Source: Heteroscillospira sp050943935 (lineage in GTDB: Bacteria > Bacillota > Clostridia > Oscillospirales > Oscillospiraceae). From it: a stretch of 29,230 nt of DNA. The DNA lies in assembly GCA_050943935.1 (NCBI GenBank), contig JBMNQC010000019.1:1-29230 (forward strand), read 5' to 3'. Made by a program: the position numbers and the translations under genes. This document shows positions 23,307 through 29,230 of this stretch, one piece after another (positions within the stretch are counted from its first letter, which is position 1; each line of letters begins with the position of its first letter). A model generated the notes under the pieces. It was not told where the DNA came from, did no database searches, and saw nothing but the letters and a program-made list of their open reading frames with translations.

Positions 23307-24423
23307 ACAGACTGTCATGCGCAAGACGCAGCCCGTCGCAGAAGCCGTCTATGTCCTCAGGCGTAGTGAAGCGGGAAAAGCCCAGTCTAAGGGCGCCGTC
23401 TATCACCTCGTTTTTCAGACCAACGGCCTCAAGCACGTGGCTGCGTCCGCCCTTTTTGCAGGCGGAGCTTTTTGAGATGTATATCTCCCGGGCTTCCAGG
23501 AAATTCATCAGAACCTCGCTCTTGTAGCCGGGCAGGGAGATGCTCATAATGTGGGGCGCGCCGAAGGGGAATATTTCTACTCCGGGTATTTCGCTGCGCA
23601 GACGCTCCGCACAGCGCTCACGCAGGGAGGACATACGCTCAAGGCTCTCCTTCATTACGGGGAAGCCCGCGTTCACCGCCTCGGCAAAGGCGGCTATCTG
23701 GGGCAGAGCCTCGGTGCCGGCGCGTATTCCGCTCTCCTGTCCGCCGCCGGATATAAATGACGGCAGCCGCAGCCCCTTGCGGATATACAGCGCTCCCACG
23801 CCCTTTGGGGCGTGAACCTTGTGTCCGCTTATGGATATAAGGTCGGCCCCCAGTCTGTCGGCCTTGAAAGGCACTTTCAGAAAGCCCTGCACCGCGTCCG
23901 TGTGCAGCAGGGCCCGGCTCCCGCGCTTTTTAAGCTCCCTTGCTATTGCGGCTATATCAGTCACCGCGCCGGTCTCGTTGTTCACCATCATGAGGGAAAT
24001 GAGGGCGGTGTCGGCCCGGAGCGCGTTTACCACGTCGGTAACGGCTATGCTTCCGTCGGGCTGAGGGGCGAGGCGGGTGATTTCCCAGCCCGCTTTTTCA
24101 AGGCGGTCGGCGGTTTTCCGCACGGCGTCGTGCTCCACAAGGGAAGTTATCATGTGCTTTCCCACACGCTTCTGAGCCTCCGCTCCGGAGAGTATGGCCC
24201 AATTGTCGCTTTCGGAGCCGCAGGAGGTAAAATACAGCTCCTCGCCCCGGCATCCCAGCGCGCCGGCTATTACCCGGCGGGAGGTGTCCAGCACGGCTTT
24301 TGCCCGGCGGCCCAGAGTGTAGGTGCTGCTGGGATTGCCGAAATTTTCGGTCATCATTTCGCAGGCCGCCTTTACCGCCTCGGGGCAGACCCGGGTGGTG
24401 GCGGCGTTATCCAAATAAATCAT
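23290..24423 (-). CDS. iscS: Cysteine desulfurase (NifS/IscS family)
   Basis: This PLP enzyme takes sulfur from cysteine as a persulfide for Fe-S clusters and tRNA thiolation. The 377-aa product has MIYLDNAATT at the start, HxDAVQ (LLHTDAVQG), His201-Lys202 in SGHKVHAPKG (the Schiff-base Lys), and the catalytic Cys322 in SSACKKGG. ATG 24423 is chosen because AGGAG lies 8 nt upstream; the in-frame ATG at 24429 would be only 2 nt from it. No IscU or IscR neighbour is present. It diverges from mtaB, an Fe-S and sulfur-using enzyme. The IscS versus NifS subgroup is not certain. Confidence 0.93.
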   Translation of the reverse strand: MIYLDNAATTRVCPEAVKAACEMMTENFGNPSSTYTLGRRAKAVLDTSRRVIAGALGCRGEELYFTSCGSESDNWAILSGAEAQKRVGKHMITSLVEHDAVRKTADRLEKAGWEITRLAPQPDGSIAVTDVVNALRADTALISLMMVNNETGAVTDIAAIARELKKRGSRALLHTDAVQGFLKVPFKADRLGADLISISGHKVHAPKGVGALYIRKGLRLPSFISGGGQESGIRAGTEALPQIAAFAEAVNAGFPVMKESLERMSSLRERCAERLRSEIPGVEIFPFGAPHIMSISLPGYKSEVLMNFLEAREIYISKSSACKKGGRSHVLEAVGLKNEVIDGALRLGFSRFTTPEDIDGFCDGLRLAHDSLFTVLR

Positions 24424-24454
24424 GCTCATAACTCCTAGACGTAAAACTTCTACG

Positions 24455-24483
24455 ATTATATGATATTTTTCGCAAAATCTCAA
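24455..24483 (-). promoter_or_regulatory. Candidate sigma-A promoter of the cysteine desulfurase gene
   Basis: On the minus strand TTGAGA (24483-24478) and a perfect TATAAT (24460-24455) are 17 bp apart. No IscR-type site was recognised in the 86-base divergent gap, and no equally good promoter was found for mtaB. Confidence 0.7.
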
Positions 24484-24509
24484 GGCTATTCTTTTTCGGA
24501 GGTAACACA

Positions 24510-25796
24510 ATGAAATTTGCGGTCCACACCCTTGGCTGCAAGGTAAACCAGTACGAGACTCAGGCCATAGAGACCCTTCTGCGTGAGCGCGGCCACAGCA
24601 GCGCCGGAGAAGGGGAGAGGGCCGACGTTATAATCATAAATACCTGCGCCGTCACCGCCGAGAGCGGGCGCAAGTCCCGCCAGGCCATACGCCGCATGCA
24701 GCACGACCATCCCGGCGCAGTCACCGCCGTATGCGGCTGCTTCTCCCAGCTCAGCCCGGAGCAGGTGAAGGAGCTGGGTGCGGACATAGTCTACGGAAGC
24801 GGAGATAAGCTCCGCTTCGTGGAGGACCTGGAAAAGTGTCTGGATATGCACGACGGCGTCATGTGTATCGACAATCCTTTCCGCCGTGTGGAATTCGAGG
24901 AGCTTCCCGCCGGAGCGGCGGACGGCCGCACCCGCGCCATGCTGAAAATACAGGACGGCTGCGCCAATTTCTGCACCTACTGCGTCATACCCTACACCCG
25001 GGGCCGGGTGCGCAGCCTGCCCGTATCCGCCGCAGTCAGCCGGGCCATGAGCCTCCAGGCCGGGGGCTTTGCCGAGCTGGTGCTCACAGGCATAGAGATA
25101 GCCTCCTACGGCAAGGACCTGCGGGAGGGGGAGAATCTGTGCTCTCTGGTCTGCGCCATAGGCAGAGCCGCGCCCGGACTTCGCCTGCGTCTCGGCTCGC
25201 TGGAGCCTACGGTGATAACGGAGGACTTCTGCCGCTCCCTGGCGGAGCTGGGCAATGTCTGCCGCCACTTCCACCTGTCCCTCCAGAGCGGCTGCGACGC
25301 CACTCTGAAAGCCATGAACCGCAAGTACGACACGGCTCAGTTTTACGAAAAGGTGGAGCTTCTGCGCCGGTATTTCCCCGGCTGCGGACTAACGGCCGAC
25401 CTGATAGCGGGCTTCCCCGGCGAGACGGAGGAGCACCACCGTGCGACCCTGAAGTTTATCGAAAAGTGCGGCTTTTCCGCCATGCACATTTTCCCCTATT
25501 CCTCCAGACCCGGCACAAAGGCGGCGGATATGCCCGGTCAGCTCAGCCGCGGCGAAAAGGCCGAAAGAGCTGCGCAGGCTCAGGCTGTGGCCGATGCCAT
25601 GCAGGCGGCCTTTTTGGACGGGCAGCAAGGCAGGACCCTGCCTGTCCTCTTTGAAACCGGGGAGAACGGCGTCTTTCGCGGCCACAGCGACAACTACTGT
25701 GAGGTGGAGGCTGAGGGCAGCGCCCTGCACGGCAGAGTGCGGGATGTGTTTATAACAGGCCGTAGGGGCCAGATACTCACCGGAAATTTGGTTTGA
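24510..25796 (+). CDS. mtaB: tRNA t6A37 methylthiotransferase MtaB
   Basis: MtaB converts t6A at position 37 of ANN-decoding tRNAs to ms2t6A using two 4Fe-4S clusters and SAM. The product is 428 aa. The N-terminal UPF0004 domain has cluster ligands Cys10 (HTLGCKVNQYET), Cys46 (NTCAVTAESG) and Cys77 (CGCFSQ). The radical-SAM core has Cys151, Cys155 and Cys158 (CANFCTYC). A TRAM-like domain closes the chain (about 370-428). HTLGCKVNQYET distinguishes MtaB from MiaB and RimO. The start follows CGGAGG. The stop codon lies inside the -35 of the serC promoter. Confidence 0.94.
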   Translation: MKFAVHTLGCKVNQYETQAIETLLRERGHSSAGEGERADVIIINTCAVTAESGRKSRQAIRRMQHDHPGAVTAVCGCFSQLSPEQVKELGADIVYGSGDKLRFVEDLEKCLDMHDGVMCIDNPFRRVEFEELPAGAADGRTRAMLKIQDGCANFCTYCVIPYTRGRVRSLPVSAAVSRAMSLQAGGFAELVLTGIEIASYGKDLREGENLCSLVCAIGRAAPGLRLRLGSLEPTVITEDFCRSLAELGNVCRHFHLSLQSGCDATLKAMNRKYDTAQFYEKVELLRRYFPGCGLTADLIAGFPGETEEHHRATLKFIEKCGFSAMHIFPYSSRPGTKAADMPGQLSRGEKAERAAQAQAVADAMQAAFLDGQQGRTLPVLFETGENGVFRGHSDNYCEVEAEGSALHGRVRDVFITGRRGQILTGNLV

Positions 25797-25820
25797 CATT
25801 GCGGCAAAGGATGATATAAT
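25793..25820 (+). promoter_or_regulatory. Consensus sigma-A promoter of the serine operon
   Basis: TTGACA (25793-25798) and TATAAT (25815-25820) are both exact, 16 bp apart. The -35 overlaps the mtaB stop codon. Confidence 0.85.
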
Positions 25821-25829
25821 TAAGTCTAT

Positions 25830-25849
25830 CACACACGGACATATGTGTG
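25830..25849 (+). promoter_or_regulatory. Inverted repeat at the start of the serC leader
   Basis: CACACA (25830-25835) and TGTGTG (25844-25849) can form a 6-bp stem with an 8-nt loop, at or just past the expected transcription start. It could be an operator or an RNA hairpin. The leader is too short for a T-box. Confidence 0.35.
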
Positions 25850-25886
25850 CGTATGATAAAAACAAATAAGACAGAGGTGTTTTTCT

Positions 25887-26975
25887 ATGACAAACGAGCG
25901 TATCTACAATTTCTCAGCCGGCCCATCAATGCTGCCGGAAAGCGCGCTGCGCACCGCCGCAGCCGAGATGCTGAATTATGGCGGTTCAGGTATGTCAGTC
26001 ATGGAGATGAGTCACCGAAGTCGGGTCTATCAGGATATCTTCAATTCCGTCAAGGCAAAGCTCAAGGGGCTTATGAACGTGCCGGATACCCATGAGATAC
26101 TGTTTCTCCAGGGCGGCGCGTCTCTGCAGTTTTCCATGATACCCATGAACCTCATGGGGGAAAACGGCAGCGCCGACTACGCGGTCACCGGCAATTTTGC
26201 CTCTGCGGCCACCAAGGAGGCGGGGAAGTACGGACGTGTGAACATAGCTGCCGATACTTCCGCCGGCGGACATACCCGCATCCCCGAGCAGCAGGAGCTT
26301 AAGCTCTCGCAGGATGCCCGCTATTTCTACTACTGCGCCAACAACACCATCTACGGCACCGAGTGGCATTATGTGCCCCAAACGGATTGCCCCCTGGTGT
26401 GCGATATGTCCTCAAATATCCTCTCAAAGCCCGTGGATGTGTCAAGCTACGGCATTATCTACGCCGGCGCCCAGAAAAACATGGCTCCCGCGGGTCTCAC
26501 CGTGGTGATTATCCGGAAGGACCTGGCAGGCCATGAGCTGCCCTATACCCCTCTCATGATGAGCTATCAGCGTATGATAGACAAGGACTCCATGTATAAC
26601 ACCCCGCCCTGCTACAATATCTATATGCTGGGGCTGGTGCTGGACTGGGTCGCAAATCAGGGCGGCCTTGAGGGCATGCTCAGCCTGCGCAATGAGCGCA
26701 GCGGCATGCTGTACGATTACCTGGACGAGAGCCGCCTGTTCGCAGGCTGCGCCGAAAAAGCTGCCAGAAGCGGCATGAACGTCACTTTCCGGGCAAAGAC
26801 TCCCGAGCTGGAGGCTGATTTCGTAAAAGCCGCCGCGGAGGCGGGCTTTGTAAATCTAAAGGGACACCGCTCTGTGGGCGGTATGCGCGCCTCCATTTAC
26901 AACGCCATGCCTGTGGAAGGCGTGGGCAAGCTGGTTGAATTCATGAAGGACTACGAGGTGAAGCACCATGTATAA
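25887..26975 (+). CDS. serC: Phosphoserine aminotransferase SerC
   Basis: SerC transaminates 3-phosphohydroxypyruvate with glutamate to give phosphoserine. The 362-aa product has the family start NFSAGPSMLP, LFLQGGASLQF, and Lys197 in GAQKNMAPAG as the PLP lysine. The ribosome site is weak (AGAGGTG, 25873-25879), but the ATG is unambiguous. The end overlaps serA by 8 nt, giving translational coupling of consecutive steps in serine synthesis. Confidence 0.96.
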   Translation: MTNERIYNFSAGPSMLPESALRTAAAEMLNYGGSGMSVMEMSHRSRVYQDIFNSVKAKLKGLMNVPDTHEILFLQGGASLQFSMIPMNLMGENGSADYAVTGNFASAATKEAGKYGRVNIAADTSAGGHTRIPEQQELKLSQDARYFYYCANNTIYGTEWHYVPQTDCPLVCDMSSNILSKPVDVSSYGIIYAGAQKNMAPAGLTVVIIRKDLAGHELPYTPLMMSYQRMIDKDSMYNTPPCYNIYMLGLVLDWVANQGGLEGMLSLRNERSGMLYDYLDESRLFAGCAEKAARSGMNVTFRAKTPELEADFVKAAAEAGFVNLKGHRSVGGMRASIYNAMPVEGVGKLVEFMKDYEVKHHV

Positions 26976-28128
26976 AGTTAAAACTCTGAACAATATAGCC
27001 CAGATAGGACTGGACTACCTGGACGAGAGCGGTATCCGTGTTTCCTCCGAAATGGAAAAACCCGAGGGCATACTGGTGCGCAGCGCCGATATGCACAGCT
27101 ATGAGCGAAACAAAGAGCTGCTGGCCATAGCCAGAGCCGGAGCGGGTACAAACAATATCCCCATTCAGGACTGCACCGAGGAGGGCATAGTGGTGTTCAA
27201 TACCCCCGGCGCCAACGCAGAGGCTGTGAAGGAGATGGCTGTCTGCGCCATACTTATGGCCTCACGTGACGTATACGGCGGCGTGGAGTGGGCAAAGAGC
27301 CTGTCCCCGGATGAGAACGTTCCGGCTCTGGTGGAAAAGGGAAAGGGCAGCTTCGCGGGCCCGGAGATAACCGGCAAGACCCTGGGCGTTATAGGCCTGG
27401 GCGCTGTGGGCGCAAAGATCGCCAACACAGCCCTTGAGCTGGGCATGATGGTCTATGGCTACGACCCCTATCTCTCCGTGGATGCCGCTTGGAAGCTCTC
27501 CGGCAGCGTAAAGCACGCAAGAGACCTGGATACCATCTACCGCAACTGCGACTACATCACCCTCCATGTGCCATACCTGCCCGATACCCACCATATGCTG
27601 AGTGACGCCGCCTTTGATAAAATGCGCGACGGAGTGCGTATCATAAACCTGGCCCGTGGTGAGCTGGTGGATGATGACGCCATGCTCCGGGCTCTGGACA
27701 GCGGCAGGGTGGCCCGCTACGTCACGGATTTCCCCAACTCCAAAACCATAGGCTTCCCCAATACCATCCCGCTGCCCCATCTGGGCGCCTCCACCCCCGA
27801 GAGTGAGGAAAAATGCGCCCTCATGGCCGCCCGTGAGCTGGCGGATTATCTGGAAAACGGCAATATCAAAAATTCCGTGAACCTGCCCAAGGTGAAGCTG
27901 GAGCGTATGGGCGTGGCCCGCCTGTGCGTCATACACCGCAACGTGCCCCGCACCCTGAACAAGATTCTGGATATAGTTGCCGAGCAGAACATAAACGTGG
28001 AGCACATGATAAACAAGCCCCGGGGCGAATACGCCTATACCATGATAGACACCGGCTCTCCCATAGACGGAAAGGCTGCCGATAAGATAAGCGGAATAGA
28101 CAATGTGTTCCGTGTGCGTGTACTGTAA
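26968..28128 (+). CDS. serA: D-3-phosphoglycerate dehydrogenase SerA (with ACT domain)
   Basis: SerA oxidises 3-phosphoglycerate to 3-phosphohydroxypyruvate with NAD. The product is 386 aa. It has a Rossmann core with VIGLGAVGAKI (143-148), Arg230 in NLARGELVDD, His271 in PHLGAST, and a C-terminal ACT domain (about 310-386, VIHRNVPRTLNKIL), usually a serine-feedback site. The catalytic Glu normally found in DVFE-EP before the His is not visible: the segment reads YVTDFPNSKTIG. Many clostridial and Bacteroides SerA proteins seem to share this wording, from memory. No ASB domain. It overlaps serC by 8 nt. Confidence 0.95.
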   Translation: MYKVKTLNNIAQIGLDYLDESGIRVSSEMEKPEGILVRSADMHSYERNKELLAIARAGAGTNNIPIQDCTEEGIVVFNTPGANAEAVKEMAVCAILMASRDVYGGVEWAKSLSPDENVPALVEKGKGSFAGPEITGKTLGVIGLGAVGAKIANTALELGMMVYGYDPYLSVDAAWKLSGSVKHARDLDTIYRNCDYITLHVPYLPDTHHMLSDAAFDKMRDGVRIINLARGELVDDDAMLRALDSGRVARYVTDFPNSKTIGFPNTIPLPHLGASTPESEEKCALMAARELADYLENGNIKNSVNLPKVKLERMGVARLCVIHRNVPRTLNKILDIVAEQNINVEHMINKPRGEYAYTMIDTGSPIDGKAADKISGIDNVFRVRVL

Positions 28129-28146
28129 ACGGAAAGGAAGCTGAAA

Positions 28147-28398
28147 ATGCTGGAATTTAAATTTGATACTCAGCTGCTCATAGAGGGCACGGGACTGGAC
28201 GAGGACGATATCCACGACTACATAACAGCCAATATCCCCGGCGACTGCCTGCTTGCCATAGGCGACGATGACCTGATAAAAATACATTTCCATACGAACG
28301 TCCCCTGGCAGGTGCTGGAATACGCCGCCACCCTGGGCGATATCCATGACATAGTGATAGAAAACATGGAGCGCCAGTCCAACGACCAGCACGGCTAA
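28147..28398 (+). CDS. Stand-alone FakA-like middle domain (DAK-kinase-related), unknown function
   Basis: The 83-aa protein matches in wording the middle domain of FakA/YloV fatty-acid kinase subunits: LLIEGTGLDED, then GDCLLAIGDDDLIKIHFHTNVPWQVLEYAATLGDI and VIENMERQ. The DhaL ATP domain and the C-terminal domain are missing, and no start of a larger protein lies beside it. The conserved Cys of the FakA segment seems replaced (FDTQLLIEG). It lies 18 nt after serA with GGAAAGGAAG as ribosome site and is probably co-transcribed with it. The role is unknown; a regulatory or partner function in serine synthesis is only a suggestion. Confidence 0.8.
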   Translation: MLEFKFDTQLLIEGTGLDEDDIHDYITANIPGDCLLAIGDDDLIKIHFHTNVPWQVLEYAATLGDIHDIVIENMERQSNDQHG

Positions 28399-28451
28399 AA
28401 TATAAAGCACCCGGACAAGTCACCAAAAAGGACAGAGACGGAGGGCAGAAC

Positions 28452-29230
28452 ATGAAAAAAGCAGTAACACCAGCGCTTTTATTGTTGTTTGCCGCCGCTC
28501 TGTCCTTTTGTGCATTTGCCGCGCCCGAGATGCCGGAGACGCGCATAGGCGCGGCCAATAATTTCACATTTTTTATTGTGACGCCGGACAATAAGCTGGT
28601 GGGCTGGGGCGACAACGACAGAGGACTGGCCGGGGGGACTTCATCCATTCCGTTTTCGGAGCGGGTGGTCCTGGCGGAGGACATAAGCGCCGTGTCGGGC
28701 GGCTATATGCACGCCTACGCCCTGGACAAAAACGGCAGACTGTACGGCTGGGGAAGCTCCGACGGCGGGGCTTTCTGCGGCAGAGAACCACGGGACTACA
28801 GGCAGCACTACGACAGATATAATAAAAACAGTATATTTTTCGTTGAAGTGATGGACGATGTGGAGATGATATCCGCCGGTACGGATGTGAACCTCGCCCT
28901 GAAAAAAGACGGCAGCGTCTGGGCCTGGGGCCGGAACAACTGCGGCCAGCTTGGACATGGGATGCGCTCCGGGAATCCGGAGGAGATCTATCCTCCCGTC
29001 AAGGTAATTGACAACTGTAAATATGTCGCGGCGGGCGATACCTGCTTCGCTGTTACCACAGACGGCGACCTGTACGCCTGGGGCGGATATTCAAACTCGG
29101 AAGAACTGTGTTTGTCGCTTTACGCACCGAACTATATCTGCTCCGGTGTGAATGCGCTGAGCGCCGGGCTGCTGCACATGGAAAACGGAGATGTGCGCAG
29201 GTTCGAGGTGAATTATAGGAGACACCAGTC
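28452..29230 (+). CDS. Secreted RCC1-repeat protein (3' truncated by window)
   Basis: The frame opens at ATG 28452 after GGAGGG and stays open to the right edge, giving 259 residues and a partial codon. A signal peptide (MKKAVTPALLLLFAAALSFCAFA, cleavage near 23) precedes RCC1/BNR-like blades with repeated W-G-x-N/D units: LVGWGDNDRGLAG, LYGWGSSDGG, VWAWGRNNCGQLGHG, LYAWGGYSNS. RCC1 folds as a beta propeller that usually binds proteins or polymers. In bacteria such secreted forms are of poorly known role. It follows the serine operon by 53 nt. The C-terminus and any anchor or extra domain are outside the window. Confidence 0.85.
   Translation, partial: MKKAVTPALLLLFAAALSFCAFAAPEMPETRIGAANNFTFFIVTPDNKLVGWGDNDRGLAGGTSSIPFSERVVLAEDISAVSGGYMHAYALDKNGRLYGWGSSDGGAFCGREPRDYRQHYDRYNKNSIFFVEVMDDVEMISAGTDVNLALKKDGSVWAWGRNNCGQLGHGMRSGNPEEIYPPVKVIDNCKYVAAGDTCFAVTTDGDLYAWGGYSNSEELCLSLYAPNYICSGVNALSAGLLHMENGDVRRFEVNYRRHQ

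Noticed and set aside
25821..25886. Possible T-box or serine riboswitch in the serC leader.
   Set aside because: The leader is about 60 nt and has only a 6-bp hairpin, with none of the conserved T-box features.
27262..28410. A 382-codon minus-strand frame opposite serA.
   Set aside because: It is antisense to serA and the FakA-like gene, has no recognisable domain, and is explained by the GC-rich codon use of the plus strand.

Overview
The window looks like a chromosomal segment of an endospore-forming, anaerobic, fairly GC-rich Clostridia, most likely in the Oscillospiraceae/Ruminococcaceae range. The evidence is a spoIIE gene, a SpoVB/YabM-type flippase next to mazG, hup and rqcP, strong AGGAGG-type ribosome binding sites, sigma-A-like promoters, and a Crp/Fnr regulator divergent from a ferredoxin-like protein. 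The taxonomic placement is inference. I see no rRNA, tRNA, CRISPR array, insertion sequence or prophage, so this is mostly core genome.

Layout. 1-68 is the tail of an unrecognised gene, convergent with recG (149-2203, minus). spoIIE (2420-4750) is followed by a small membrane-anchored protein. Next is a four-gene unit (5321-10492): an SAH/MTA-type deaminase, a SahH-family hydrolase overlapping it by 8 nt, MgtE and an AlaA-type aminotransferase, closed by a strong terminator. A cytosolic kinase-like protein without the phosphoacceptor His (10606-11700, minus) diverges from a GAPDH gene (12043-13065). Then come a SpoVB/YabM-like flippase, mazG and hup (13216-16019). A divergent Crp/Fnr regulator and 4Fe-4S protein pair (16062-17497) precedes rqcP (17564-17806).

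The second half holds a secreted D,D-carboxypeptidase (18155-19300), pgi (19441-20724), a small P-loop protein (20834-21244), an AT-rich membrane-anchored orphan (21328-21852, minus), an AI-2E-family membrane protein (22017-23306), a cysteine desulfurase (23290-24423, minus) divergent from the tRNA methylthiotransferase mtaB (24510-25796), and a serine operon serC-serA plus a stand-alone FakA-like domain (25887-28398). It ends in an incomplete secreted RCC1-repeat protein (28452 to the edge).

How the genes work together. The deaminase plus an HxExK-type SahH suggests that S-adenosylhomocysteine is recycled through S-inosylhomocysteine instead of by direct hydrolysis. gap, pgi and serC/serA are central carbon and serine metabolism. 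spoIIE, the flippase, the carboxypeptidase and rqcP recall the Bacillus spoVT-yabMNOPQ-divIC-yabR-spoIIE neighbourhood, rearranged here. The cysteine desulfurase and MtaB are functionally linked through Fe-S/sulfur chemistry. No dramatic new system is evident. The best leads are the SIH-recycling pair, the His-less kinase with a structured leader, the GAPDH with an altered cofactor residue, the SerA lacking the usual Glu motif, and several small conserved-looking proteins of unknown function.
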